Positions 34,832-47,424 of a DNA stretch of 64,000 nt are shown here, piece by piece. The notes beneath the pieces are model-generated. The model was not told the DNA's origin and made no database searches. It saw only the letters and a list, made by a program, of their open reading frames with translations. How positions within the stretch are numbered: position 1 is the first letter of the stretch; every line of letters begins with the position of its first letter. Position numbers and translations under genes: made by a program. The stretch is from Brasenia schreberi. Lineage: Eukaryota; Streptophyta; Magnoliopsida; Nymphaeales; Cabombaceae. The stretch lies in contig JAYKKT010000041.1 in assembly GCA_036023115.1 (NCBI GenBank), positions 3,993,501-4,057,500 of the forward strand, read 5' to 3'.

Positions 34832-37800
34832 TGTAGACGTGATTTTATTTCAAATCGTTTGGGATTCGAAATCAAACCCTCGAACTACGTCGGGTTGCGC
34901 GAGCGTGCCAGTTAGTTTACCAAAACTAACAAATTATGTTTTTCTGACTTCTTAGAACGATTGTGGACAAGTGAGATCTTTTCGACTTAGGCCTTCTTGA
35001 ACCGGCGCTCAAGGGTCAGCCTAGACGCTTGAAACTTGTTTGAATCCGTTAATTCGAGAAAGGAAAAACCAGATTTTCCAAAGTTTCAGATTTGTGTTTA
35101 AGTTCTTGATTTCTGAAAATTTTCAGATTCTTAGATTTGCAGAACCTATTCAGTTTCAGAGGCCTGTTCTCTGAATTTTTAAAAATATTTCTAATTCTCT
35201 AAAAATTCTAAAACTTTTACAGAATAGAGACACGTATGTGTAGAATCAGAATATATTTTTATTTTATAATTTAGTTCTTTATTTTCTGAGAATTAAATAC
35301 AGAATCAGAAACTGTCATAAAATTCAGAACAGCCTTGTTTCTGTGGATCAGAAGCTCAGAAAAACAGCAATATCTCAGTGCTTAGTCATCTAATTTCGAT
35401 GAATTTGTTAGAAAGATACGAATGTTAGGTTTTCAAATAATCAAATTTCATCCAATTTCACTCAGTGGTTGCAGAGATATGGGCAAAAGAACAGAGGTCT
35501 GTTACTGAACATTCTGTTTCTGTAAAACGCAATCTGGATTTTGTATAAACTTCACAGATCTAATTGACTAGGCAACAGTTCATAACAATTCCTCAAAATT
35601 TTATCTAAGAACGTCTGATATGTCTAGATTATTCATGCAAAATTTCAAAGCAATTAGCTTATCCGTTTGTCTATAAAAATTCCGTGATCAGACGCGTGTG
35701 CACAGACAGTTTCAGAAACCAGTTTTACAGAAAATTTCAGAAAGTTTCTAACGTGATTCTAGAATGAAGTTCAACCTGTATCAGTCCTAATAAATCATGG
35801 AAATCATCTAAACATGAATTTTAATTTCATTCATGAAGGAATCATGCATGTTTGTATCGATATAAATGAAGAACATGGGCTCAAAGCCTTGATTCATGTA
35901 CAAATTTCCAAAATCTGTGCTTTTTCAGATTCTCAAGAATTAAAACCAATTTGTGCAAGAATTCCAACCTGTGTGAGTGAGAGGGGATGTTGGAGCACTT
36001 CGCCGGATGATCGTCGGACGTCGGAACCAGGCCGGACTTCCTTCTTCTCCTTCTTCTCTTCCTTTCTCTCTCTCTCTCTATTTCTCTAAATTTTCGGACT
36101 GAATGTTCCTGTTTTCTTGGTTTTCCCGGATTGATGCTTTGTGGTGACTGGAGGATTAATTTTCGGACTGATGCTTTGCTCTGGCTGGTTCCTCCTTTGC
36201 AGCCTCCTTCAGGCTCCTTTTATAGGCTAAAAGATGCCTCTTAGGTGTAACATTGGTCAAGGCAAGTTTCCTTGCTGAATTTAACGAAAAAGGCATGTTA
36301 TTGCTGTAAAAAATCAGAACTTGGAAAGTTTTGCTGGGGCTGCCATGAGGACCATGTTGATTTGGAAAGTTAAGGAACTGCTAAACTCTGCAGTTCACGT
36401 TAAATTTAGAAAGGAGCTGCTCATTAGCTGTGGGATATGCTGCCTTACATTTTCCTCCTCTTTCTTGTTGTTGAATTAGGCCAGAATTTGAAAGGCAAGT
36501 CTTCTTACTTAATCTTGCTGAATGCAGCAAGCCTTGGTATGGTAAGCTACCAAATGCGACTGAAATCGACTGCACTTGGTTCCCTTTGTTGCTGAATTAG
36601 GCCAGGACTCAGAGGATTGTGCTGCCATGGAGTCACAGGACGCTTGCCTTGTGGAATTCAAATCATACAAACTAAGAAGAGCTTGTTCTGAGCAAATTCG
36701 AATCAAACAGCTCGAGTATTTCTCCCTGCCATCCACAGCCGCCTCCAAAGCTGCCTTGTGAGTTCCTGAAACCACCGTTGGTACTGCGATTCAGTCATAT
36801 CCAACTCCGCCTTTAGCTCTTCTCTATTTGTGGGTTGGTATAGTCTTCAATGTCAATGGCGTCTGGCAACACTGGTGGCTCTTGGAATTGGTAAACAGAT
36901 ACATTCACTCACAATCAAGATTGGGTGCCACTCTAATTCTTTTGTTGGAAATGAGCTAAGTGGTTTTTCTAGCTTTTAAACCATTGTAGAGCCGGAGTGA
37001 GTGTTGAAGAAGACGGTTCATACTATGAAGGGTATTCTCAGTATATTTAAGCTTCAGGAACAATAGTTGGTGAATTCCCATCAGTGCTACCATCAACAGG
37101 TATACTGGAGCCATTATCAACATCTCGAACAACAGACAAGTATTCCATCAGTTTACATGATGGTTGACACTGTTTCACCCTTTCTACTTCAGCTATACAG
37201 TTTGATCCTGATGACAGCTTAGCATTTTAAACAACAAAAATTTGATTCATCTGCAGCACAGCAGAACTTCGCAATTTATTCTGATGAGAACAATTTCGTT
37301 ATGTCAAGACTAACTCAGGAGTTTAACCTGAGGGAACTGAACACATAACATAAACAAAACGCTATAAATAACCACTTCTAAGGAACTGATGGTTCCACAT
37401 GATGATCCCAACTGAATCTCCTAATACCAAACGTATAAGAGTATTCAAACAATCCACTATTATTTGCACATTTGCAGTGAAAGTGGTTATGTTACATGTT
37501 ACGTGCCTACCTATTATGAAAGTGTTAAGTAACCCATGTTACGTTTTTGAAAACCAACCATCATGCTCACTAGATTTCTCTCATGAGTGTTAAAAACTTT
37601 AACATTGTTCTTAACATAAAAGTAACATAACAGTAACATATGACAATGCAAAACTTATGCATATCAATACACTAATTACCTCGACACCCAAGCATAACAT
37701 GGACATGTTACGAAAGGTGTTCGATACCAAACCTTGCTTTTCGGAAGCTATCGTTCTTGCTTCCATCTTTCCTTTCCTTTGATAACATCAACTTTTCCCT

Positions 37801-38218
37801 CGGGCAACTGATTTCTTTCTGAATATGAATTTTTCTTTTTGGGAAGCTCACTTTCCCTTTTTGATGCCTGCTCTCCTTTTTGGGTACCCACCTGCCTTTT
37901 CAGGTGTCAAATTGTCTTATAAATGCCTGTTTCTTTTCAAACGGCAAATTTAAAATAAATTTATCAATAGAAAACTTTTAAAGAAACGAAATCCTGCTTT
38001 TTCCATGCCGGGGGCAAAATTGTCATTTTCATCCAATCTTGTCAAAATTCAAAATTTTCAGAAAGGAAAGTATTCTTTCATCATTTTAAAGCTTCCATAA
38101 AATTTTGGTGCCGAAACAACTCGTTTAGTGCCTTTTTCCTTCGAAAACCCAAAATTACCAAAAATAACTACTTTCCTAAAAAAGTAAAAATTTTAAAAGA
38201 AAATTTTGGGTGTTTACA
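34832..38218. mobile_element. Very long solo LTR, 3387 bp
   Basis: Starts TGTAGACGTG and ends GGGTGTTTACA, giving TG...CA termini, with an exact 5-bp duplication AACTA outside. There is no gag-pol, no internal LTR repeat and no primer site inside. The reading is a single LTR left by recombination between the LTRs of a large element, probably Ty3/gypsy of a long-LTR lineage. The insertion splits a MITE-like repeat whose uninterrupted relative is present at 34461-34530. The orientation cannot be fixed. The short frames at 35814-36089 and 36381-36775 are not convincing genes. Confidence 0.8.
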
Positions 38219-38223
38219 AACTA
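38219..38223 (+). repeat. Right target duplication of solo LTR (AACTA)
   Basis: Matches 34827-34831. Confidence 0.85.
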
Positions 38224-38544
38224 CTACTCCCCTCTCCCTCTCTTTCTCTCTCTATATATATTTATTTATATGTAGTGGTAAATGCATAGTGTCTTTCGGT
38301 GCATAATGTTACATAAATATCTCTTCCCTTCGATTCATATGATTAAAAGTAGAGATTTGAATTAAAAGTATGTTTTGTACTTTACATTTATTGTATCATT
38401 GCATTAAATATTTTTTGTATTATCACCTAAACCATTAATCTCAAACATAAAATGATATAAATGTTTATATAAGATTATACACCAAAGGACATTATGCATT
38501 CACTCTTTTATATATATATATACATATATATGTGTATGTATGTA

Positions 38545-38630
<86 letters not shown>

Positions 38631-39085
38631 GTAACAAATAATCGAACCTCATCGTGCTCAAATCGATGTTTGACTAATATGGTTAATGAAAGGGATTTGA
38701 ATTAAAAGTATCATAATACTTTATACTTTTTATTTAATGTATCATATATTAAATGTTTTTTATTTTATCATCTCAATTGTCCATCTAAAAGATCAAAAGA
38801 TTGAGATGATAAAGTATATTTGAGTATGGATAGGATTTGTGCATTTATTACTACCTATAACTATATATAGAGAGAGTGTCATTTGTGCTCAAATCCACTC
38901 AAACATCTCCACCATTTCAATCGGTAAGATTAACGGTAGAAATTTGAATTTAAAAAGTGAAATGTAATATTATAAATTAGATATAAAGTATAAAAAGTAA
39001 ATGGTACAATTTACTTTTTAAATCAAATATCTATCATTTGATGAGATAGTGAAAATGTTTGAGTAAGTGATCTGCTTCAAATATC
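38224..39085. repeat. Dispersed MITE-like repeats, several copies
   Basis: Resumes the repeat cut by the solo LTR, then a long TA tract with TATG variants (38509-38630), then two more family segments (38640-38860, 38880-39080). The last has inverted-looking ends (TCAAATCCACTCAAACATCTCC against AATGTTTGAGTAAGTGA). Confidence 0.6.
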
Positions 39086-39375
39086 TGTCATTAAATCAAA
39101 GGTAGATAACATCATGATTCATGATCGACTTATGTTGTTTGAACACCAATGGCATGGCAGAGAATCGTCATAACCAAAAGCAAGGACCACATATAAGGAC
39201 AGGTCAGATTTTCGTTATGGATGGTAACAAGGTTGTTTTGCACAATCTTTCATCGACAATCCAATGACCTGCTTCAAATAATTTTGGACCTTAACAGGAA
39301 CCTTGATTGGTCTGTATCTTTTCTTTAGAAACCAATGCTTCATAGCATGTAGGTCGCAGGATCTAGTTTTCTTTT

Positions 39376-39835
39376 ATATATGTACATATATATATATGTA
39401 TATGTATATATATATGTATATATATATATGATATATATATATGTATATATATATATATGTATATATATATGTATATGTATATGTATATATGTATATGTAT
39501 ATGTATATATATGTATATATGTATATGTATATATGTGTACATATAAAATACACACAAACACACTCACTAAACTCATGCCTCCACATAGTAAAGAAAGAAA
39601 TAAGGAGGATTTAAATTAGCCAACCATCACCGAACTTAGAGTCCACTCTTTGCATCTATAAAGTATTATTTGGAATATATATATATGTATATATGTGTAC
39701 ATATAAAATACACACAAACACACTCACTAAACTCATGCCTCCACATAGTAAAGAAAGAAATAAGGAGGATTTAAATTAGCCAACCATCACCGAACTTAGA
39801 GTCCACTCTTTGCATCTATAAAGTATTATTTGGAA
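39376..39835. repeat. TA/TG microsatellite and 160-bp tandem duplication
   Basis: Alternating TATATG units run at 39376-39538. The segment starting ATATAAAATACACACAAAC at 39541 is repeated exactly 160 bp on at 39701 and both end near TATTATTTGGAATA. The two copies look identical. The Tyr-Ile-rich open frames here are microsatellite artefacts. Confidence 0.92.
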
Positions 39836-40060
39836 TAACATAATACATGACATGAAGACCCAACAGGAAGGAAACATGAAAAATCTACGTTCTTTTGTCC
39901 ACCCAAATCACACAAAAGAATCATGATAAGTGTCATATAATGCTTTGGTTTTAAAAATATATATATAAAGAACATCTTTATTAAACTGGCGCCTCTAAAA
40001 CTAAAGCGTTAATACGAGTATGTTGTGTCAAATGAAGACAACAACCAATCATTCTCTCTC

Positions 40061-40063
40061 CAC

Positions 40064-40116
<53 letters not shown>
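40061..40116. repeat. (TA)n(GA)n compound microsatellite
   Basis: TATATATA passes into about 16 GA units. Confidence 0.93.
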
Positions 40117-40119
<3 letters not shown>

Positions 40120-40589
40120 ACATGTTTTTAAAGTCAAATATGGTTTTTAAATCCAGACCTCATGATGTTCGTCCTAGACATGGCCAGTTCCGTGTTTTGG
40201 TTTAGAACTATTGGTTCAAGCTTTAGGCCTACACAGCCTAGAACTGCAAAAACCATTAAGAAAATAAATAAAAATAAATAAAAAATATATGGAACCTGCG
40301 GTTTGAAACAGCCAGTTCTGGTTTCAGCCGAATTTTGGTTCTATGAAAGGTGAAACTGAAACCGAACCAAGTAGTCCTTAGTGACCTGGCTCATTTCTTA
40401 TTAGAACCACCGGACCAGTTTGGAGATGGTCCAGCTAGCTCGGACTACCGCTAGCTAAAACCAACTGCTATTTTGTGCAACTTTTACAGAACATGTAAGC
40501 TTTTATATAACATCTTCTGAAGGGTTGAAACAACCTAACATATAACTCAAGACTAAGACCTTGGGAATATGGTGAGTGCCCACTTGTGC

Positions 40590-40680
40590 AGGGGAGTGGT
40601 GCTCATAGGATTAGAACCCCTGACTATCTCTCTAGTTGGTGGAGGCCCTTACCGGTCTGCTACCTCCCATTAAGCTTAAC
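40590..40680 (-). repeat. Possible tRNA-derived SINE
   Basis: On the minus strand, GGTAGCAGACCGG (A-box-like) lies about 40 bases before GGGGTTCTAATCCT (B-box-like). The spacing is right for an RNA polymerase III promoter; the boxes are imperfect. Confidence 0.35.
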
Positions 40681-40764
40681 CAACAGTCGACAATGAAACT
40701 GCCCTATGCAGATGCATGCTTTGATAATAGAATATTTAAAGTGCTGAGGAAATTTCTTGAAAAA

Positions 40765-40840
40765 CTATCGGTATTGAACTCATGACCTTCAACTTGTGAA
40801 TTGAATCCCCTAGCCGAGTGAACTAACGTTCTGAGCGTAT
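40765..40840 (-). repeat. tRNA-derived SINE-like copy A
   Basis: The minus strand reads TTAGTTCACTCGGCTAGGG, then TTCACAAGTTGAAGG, then CATGAGTTCAATACC. This is an A-box/B-box arrangement, and it is close in sequence to the copy at 46770-46830. Confidence 0.5.
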
Positions 40841-41073
40841 CATGGACGCTTAAATATCTCTAATTGCTAAGAAATCTACTTACTAATTATCACTCGAAAT
40901 AAAAAGGAAATCCAAATAGAAGGTCTTGAGTTCGATACCCGGATGGGCACGTCCAGCTAAACAATAAAAGTAGAACATTTTTGAACATCTCAAACTTAAA
41001 CATTATAAAGTGAGTACGTTTTCCTTATATTAAGATTGTGTTACTTATCTCAAAGTCAAAACACCCACAAAGT

Positions 41074-41134
<61 letters not shown>
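41074..41134. repeat. (CT)n(CA)n microsatellite
   Basis: About 16 CT units followed by about 13 CA units, just past the stop of the 4CL-like gene. Confidence 0.93.
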
Positions 41135-41137
<3 letters not shown>

Positions 41138-41148
41138 TTTAACCACAA

Positions 41149-41274
41149 TTACAATCTAGATACTGAGGTTTGCAGGGCCTGTTTTACCAAGTACCTCCTC
41201 AGAATCTTACCGGCAGCTGATTTCGGTATAGAGTTCACAAATGCAACCCTTCGTACCTTTTTGTAGGGAGCAAC
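41149..41274 (-). pseudogene. 4CL-like last exon with SRL end
   Basis: Forty-one codons plus stop, starting VAPYKKVRR after a TTTGCAG acceptor, with [11 protein letters not shown], and ending QTSVSRL. Intact in itself. Confidence 0.88.
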
Positions 41275-41419
41275 CTGCAAACAGTGGATGAACTTCAGAT
41301 ACATGCTTTGCTCAAGATCGAAAAGATGCTGAATTCACTGTAAAAATGAAGTCGTTCAAACCTTGCACATAACTTTAACAAAATATAGATGTCCATCTAG
41401 ATTCCATTGCACTAAGGTG

Positions 41420-41423
<4 letters not shown>

Positions 41424-41480
<57 letters not shown>
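41424..41480. repeat. (CT)n microsatellite
   Basis: About 28 uninterrupted CT units, within the last intron of the 4CL-like gene. Confidence 0.95.
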
Positions 41481-41485
<5 letters not shown>

Positions 41486-42300
41486 AGGAAACCAAGTTCA
41501 GGGATCGAAATCCCGATCGTGTGAGGAGAGTATCCGAAGCAAGGCTGGAAAATGAACCGGGTTGGGTCGTGGTTCAGCTCAGTAATCACGTCTCTAACTC
41601 GGTTTCTGTTTGTTAAACCATGCAACTTAACATGGACATATGATAAGCTTGGTTTGGCTTATGAAAGCTCATTAAATTGTATATTTGAAAATTTTATCCG
41701 AAACATACCTTTAAGTAGACACTAGCTGTTGGGAATGGATCCATCGTTTGAACCGGAACTGGGTCGGTCTTAAAACTGGGCACCAAGACTGGCAAATGAG
41801 ACCCAAAATCATAACCAAACCCCCAATATACAGTTATGGTTTCTCCTTTCATGGAATCGTACATGAATCGGAACTAGGAGTTCAAACCGCCTGTTTTGAG
41901 TCTCTTTTTATACATTTTTTTGATAATTTTTTTTCCTTTTCATTGGAACTGCCCAAGAACCATAAGTGCAGCCAGGCAATTGAGGTTCCGGACAAACTGG
42001 ACCAGCAGGTTTCAGACCTCGGGTTTCGGTTTACAAGGAACCAACCATGCACGTTCGAAACTGTATAACGTTATTTAAAGTAGATCACAAAAGTATCCAG
42101 TGATTTTCTTAATTTTATAATTTAAGATCTACAATTTTTTCGCATTAAATAGAAAATTGAGGTTTCAATCATTAGTCAAATAAAGATCTCATGACTAATA
42201 ACATTAATCAAATAAATACCCAATCTCATTTCCTTATTTGATTAACGTTAGTCCGAAGTAGATCGATCTTTTACTTTCGAGCATTATGTAAGGAGATTAC

Positions 42301-42412
42301 CTGTTTGGCAATCAAATCCCCAATCAAATCCATTTCTGCCTCGGTTAGGTTACTGTTTGGTTGTCTCACCACAAACAACATGAGTAGTTTCCCTGCTTCT
42401 TCATCCGGATGC
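42301..42412 (-). pseudogene. 4CL-like penultimate exon
   Basis: HPDEEAGKLLMLFVVRQPNS and EAEMDLIGDLIAKQ; acceptor AAGAG, donor GTAATC. The family usually has a QIPMA-type segment where this has KLLML, a sign of relaxed constraint. Confidence 0.88.
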
Positions 42413-42681
42413 CTCTTGTTGCATTTTCGCCATTCTGAACCAACCCTCCAAAACACACACCTGCATGCGAACACGTGCACACACACATGCTCCCATGCAC
42501 ACCGCATATGTGCCTCACTAAGAAAAACATGGTATACATTTGAGTGCAATTTACTCTAGTACCGAAACGCAACTGAGAATCTCCGATCAATTTTTCCAAA
42601 GCTAACAGTAAAGAACAATAGTTTTTGGAATGCCAAAAACTATAAAGTGTACCACTTAAACATTATATATACATAAGATTT

Positions 42682-43095
42682 TTATGGTTTTGAATGTTGG
42701 CAGATAATCATCAACCGTACAAAAGATGTTCGTAGCAGAAATGAGGATGTTGAGATGGATGAGTGATTACACAAGAAAAGACCGTATACATAATGAGGTT
42801 ATTAGAAACAAATTGAGAGTAGCACTGATAGAGGATAAAATGAGAAAAAATCATTCAAGATGGTTTAGACATGTAGAAAGATGACTACAAGATGTTTCCG
42901 GAAGAAGATATGAAAAATTAGATTGTAAAAATGTTAAAAAAAAAAGAGGACTACCACAAAAGTATTGGAAAGAAACAATAAAGAATGATCTAGTGTATAT
43001 TGAGTTAATTGTTAGCATGATACATGATAGGATTATGTGAAAACAAAGAATTCATATAGCCGACCCCAAGATATTTATCAAAAATAAGTCAAGGT
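42682..43095 (+). mobile_element. RTE-type LINE 3' fragment, decayed
   Basis: Matches the family from GTTGGGCAGTTAATCATC (55680 in the long copy) to the 3' end, with many substitutions and a lost (TTG)n tail. It lies in a 4CL-like intron. Confidence 0.82.
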
Positions 43096-43310
43096 AGTTA
43101 ATTTCATGGTTTGGGGCATCAAGATTTAAGATCAATTTATGCATGGGCTAGCTTTTTTTTTTTAAAGGAAAGGTTCCATACTTGGCTTGCAGGTAGAGTG
43201 CAAACTCTCTCTCACACACACACATCCACGTGTGTGTGTACTCATGCATGTATGTTATTTGTGAGCATTAAACATGTTGACATCATTAGACACATCTTTT
43301 ACTACTTTTT

Positions 43311-43439
43311 TAATTTGTTTAGCCATATTATTCTACATATCAGAAGGTGTACCTAAATAATTTCAAGCATTTGAAGGAGATGCTTAAAATTATTTAGGTA
43401 CACCTTTTGATATCTAGAACAATATGACTAAACAAATTA
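43311..43439. repeat. 60-bp inverted repeat hairpin derived from LINE sequence
   Basis: The left arm 43311-43370 and right arm 43380-43439 are reverse complements with five mismatches over 60 bp and a 9-base loop TTGAAGGAG. The right arm is sense LINE sequence (compare 54051-54110) that continues into LINE to about 43570. The left arm is the same sequence inverted. Confidence 0.93.
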
Positions 43440-43575
43440 GGAAAAGTATGTTAGGTGAATTTAAGGAAGGCATATCAATACAAAAAAATGTTTGGTGATG
43501 GAGTGAAATAGTACAAAATAAGATCAAGGCAAAGATTATATGCTATAAATTGCATTATCCAAGTAAGTACGTGGC
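43440..43575 (+). mobile_element. RTE-type LINE internal fragment
   Basis: Follows the hairpin directly. GTTTGGTGATGGAGTGAAAT and ACAAAATAAGATCAAGGC match the long copy around 54160-54205. Confidence 0.8.
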
Positions 43576-43579
43576 AAAA

Positions 43580-44115
43580 TACATTTGTTATGCGATAAAT
43601 TATTAAATGCTACGCGTTTTATGAGTTCTGCGTTGTCCTTTATATACGATGGGCCCATTTTAATCACCAGTCTCACCAAAGAGTTTACTAAATGCAATTC
43701 TCATAAAGAACACGGTCTTTACGTTTAAACAATGGCTCTCATTACAACTTTAATCCTTGTGAGTCACGGGTGGAAATGAAGTCTTCTTTGTCTTAGAAAG
43801 TTTAACTTTATGTTACCACAAAACTGTCTATAGCTCTTAAAGATCTCTCGATATCTTGTATATATGCGTGGGTATCTTAATATTTGTGGCTACGCAATTA
43901 ATAACCGAGCTTAAAATTCTGTATAGAAACGTAATTATTGGCTGATATATGCAAAAAATCTTTGCGAATGTCTTAACACAGTCGTAGTAATCTTAATGGG
44001 TGTGAATATACGGTGCATTTTTTATTTTGAAATTAATCACGATCAGGGATCATTCATTAAGAAGCACATTCGCTATGGCTTTCTTCCTTAATTAGGTCAT
44101 GTAATGTCAATCTTA
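43580..44115. other. Unassigned AT-rich intron segment
   Basis: No feature seen. Confidence 0.4.
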
Positions 44116-44116
44116 A

Positions 44117-45572
44117 GAGTACAATTATACCCATATATAAGAACAAGAAAGACATTCAGAATTATTCAAATTATTAAGGTATAAAGTTGATAAGCCATAA
44201 TATCAAATTATAAGAAAGAATTATTAAATGTAGGTTGAGACAAATATCAAGTACAATAGATAACCAATTTGGATTCATGCCAAAAAGATCTACTATTGAA
44301 GTTATTCACTTATTAAAACGTCTTATAAAATATTTTAGACAAAAAATATTCACGTGATATTTATTCATCTAGAAAAAGCTGACAATAAAAAGATATTCTT
44401 TGGAGAACTTTAGAAAAAAGAAGTATCCCATTGATATATATCCATATTATAAGAGACAGATATGATAGTGCAAAGACACGTGTGAGGACCCCATGAAGGA
44501 ATGACAAATTTCTTTGAGATTAATATTAGATTACATCAAGGATCAACTTTAAATCGAGTTTTATTTATATTGTTATTGATGAGTTAACAAAACATATTCA
44601 AGATGAAGTTCCTTAGTGTATGTTCTTCGCAGATGACATTGTATTACGGGATGAGTCTAAGTAAAATATTAATAAGAAATTAGAACTTTGTAGATAAACA
44701 TTAGAAAGTAAAGTCTTTCAACTTAGCAGAACAAAGACAAAATATATGAAATATAAGTTTGATCATTTGGTTACTTTAAATAATATAGAAATTAAGATTG
44801 ACATACATTGTATCTCTTGTAAAGTTTTAAAATACCTAGGATCAATTTTTTAGACAACAACAACTAAGCCTTTTCCCATACTAAACGGGGTCGGCTACAT
44901 GGATTCTTTGTTTCCACAAAACCCTATCATGTGCCATGTTAGCATTTAACTAACAATAAGCTACATTATTCTTTATTGTTTCTTTCCAACACTTTTGTGG
45001 TCGTCTTCTAAAATTAATGGAAACGTTACACATAGAATTAATGTAGGCTTGTTAAAATGAAGAGGTGCATCATGTATTTTGTATGATAAGAAGATACCAT
45101 TAAAGTTGAAAGGTAAATATTATAGAGTAGCAATTCGACCCACTACACTATATGGTTTTGAGAGTTAGGTAATTAATTATCAACATGTATAAAAGATGTT
45201 CGTAACAGAAATGAAGATGTTGAGATAAATTAATAGTCACACAAGTAAAGACCATACATGTAATGAGGTTATTAGAAACAAATTAGGAGTGATACCAATA
45301 GATAACAAAATGAGGGAAAATCGTTTAAGCCAATTTGGACACATAGAAAGACGACCAAATGAAACCCTAGTAAGAATGTATGAAAAATTAGATTGTGAAA
45401 ATGTTAAAAAAGAAAGAGGAAGGCCTCAAAAGTGTTGGAAGAAAACAATAAAGCATGATTTAACTTATGTTGAGTTAACACTTAGCATGACACATGATCA
45501 AGGTCTATAGAAACAAAGAATTCATATTGTTGGCCCCATCTAGTATGATAAAAAGCTTAGTTATTGTTGTCT
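44117..45572 (+). mobile_element. RTE-type LINE, 5'-truncated and decayed
   Basis: Begins at the region equal to 54768 in the long copy (TATACCCATATATAAGAACA) and runs to the family end CCCCATCTAGTATGATAAAAAGC with a short TTG tail near 45570. The RT active site (FADD) is still readable near 44628. Many stops and indels. It is interrupted by an antisense LINE piece at 44854-45010. Confidence 0.85.
44854..45010 (-). mobile_element. Short antisense LINE inserted into a LINE
   Basis: 157 bp that begin ACAACAACAACTAAGCC and include ACGGGGTCGGCTACATGG, the inverse of the family 3' end, 5'-truncated. On either side the older sense LINE continues (CCTAGGATCAATTTTT before, AATTAATGGAAACGTTACAC after) with about ten bases lost. 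Confidence 0.85.
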
Positions 45573-45936
45573 AGAATTAAAGGAAGTTTGTTCAGAAGGC
45601 AAAATGTGTATTCAAGTTTGACTTTTAAAAAGTTAGAGCGGCCTCAAATTTCCTCTACAATGTGTATTTCCAATGGTGAGAATTAAACACATTTTAAGGC
45701 ATTTTAGTCAATAGGAAAAGTGGAAGCAGCTAGCACTAGCTCTCAACTAGCTATTTTCCCACCGTTAAACAATAGAACAAAGTAAGATATGTTTTTCCCG
45801 TCATATATGAGTTTATCACATCTAATCGTAGTGGTGCTAACTACTTTGGGTATAAAGCTAACTGGTACAATCACATCTATCGTACCTTTTTCTCTTATCA
45901 AATTGGAGTTTGCCTAAAATCCAGCTCCAATCAGAT

Positions 45937-45942
<6 letters not shown>

Positions 45943-46017
<75 letters not shown>

Positions 46018-46018
46018 A
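45943..46018. repeat. (TA)n(GA)n compound microsatellite
   Basis: About 24 TA units then about 14 GA units. Confidence 0.94.
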
Positions 46019-46091
46019 TGGGAGATGTTAGACTCTCTCGTTCCTACTAAACTCTTGAATCGTATGTCTCTTTGATAGGATGGTTTCCATT

Positions 46092-46207
<116 letters not shown>

Positions 46208-46499
46208 ATCTAATATACTTGTTATTATAATCTGAACCATCTGTTTTAAAAGATAGGTAATGGTGCTTTTCAACTCAATCGTCTTACTTATATATAAAGT
46301 GGCGAGAATGGTAGACCCTCCTCTCTCTCTCTCTCTAAGTTATATGTGATAGGTGATGATCAGGTCGCAAAATCACAACTCTGATAGACCCGTCACTCGT
46401 GAAATCGAGACAAACGTGTCCCAAATTATGGCTTCCGGCGCCTGAAAGATAGTTCCTCCGAGTTATCAAACAAATGAAAATATGCAGAAGATGACTTAC

Positions 46500-46568
46500 G
46501 GAATTACAGCAGCATCAAGAGTCTGCCGAGTGAGACTGAAGCAACTGCTCCTACTCTGCAGGGGGAAC
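46500..46568 (-). pseudogene. 4CL-like exon with stop and frameshift
   Basis: Starts VPPAE then TAG, EQLLQSH, and after one extra base DAAVIP. Acceptor GGTGCAG, donor GTAAGT. Confidence 0.82.
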
Positions 46569-46764
46569 CTGCACCCAAACACACCTATTTTAACCCACTA
46601 ATGAATCCTTTCCTACTTGTCGCAGATTTATATGAGCAACCATCTGATTCAGAAAATGACATGACACGAACATGACCTGAATCAGGAAATAGGTGGAAAA
46701 ACTTGACACATGAATGAAAACTAGATGTAAACATGGCCAATAGGTCCGTCCGTCTTCATTCACA

Positions 46765-46850
46765 GTGAGCAATAGCTACCCTGGCTAGGGGGTTGATTCA
46801 CAAGTTAAAAGGCCATGTGTTCGACACCTAGGGCATGCATCTGGTTTTAA
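46765..46850 (+). repeat. tRNA-derived SINE-like copy B
   Basis: TAGCTACCCTGGCTAGGG, TTCACAAGTTAAAAGGCC and GTGTTCGACACC correspond block for block to copy A at 40765-40840 on the other strand. The last block is a good B-box. Confidence 0.5.
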
Positions 46851-47424
46851 CCTCCCCATTATACTGAAAGTCCATCTTCGAACATGATCTCAATCTTTGC
46901 TTGCCCGAACCAAAAAACACCTCTATATAAGAATTGACTCTTCCTAAAACATGTGTAAAGTAGACTTTTCAGTCTTATGTCTGTTTTCACTAAAGATCGC
47001 GTTTATATCTACGAAGCCTAGACAATGATACTGCTTTCAGTTAACCCTCACCTGGTACTAGGACGGCATTGTGGACATGACCCACAAACCTGACAAAAAC
47101 ACGACCCGAAAATTCATGTTTGTGTCCATCCAAAGTATTAAAAAGAAAGGGTTGTGCTATGGATAACCTGTTTTAACAAAAGTACAAAATGACACGACAT
47201 GAACACTACCCGAAACAAGAAATTGCTTGCACACGTAATGGAGCCTAGGCATTCAACCATGGGCTATACGTTTCCTACTAGCAAGTTCGAATTTGAGGCA
47301 CAGACAACCGCCCTCCAAGCGACACAGAACAGGACCAGAAAATCTATGTTGAACACAGAATTTCTGGCTGACTGACTTTTGACAGACACGGGCATGACCT
47401 AGGACACGGAATCACTACCCGTAC

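Noticed and set aside
39340..39619. Four overlapping open frames rich in Tyr-Ile on both strands
   Set aside because: They are translations of TATATG repeats, open in every frame by composition alone.
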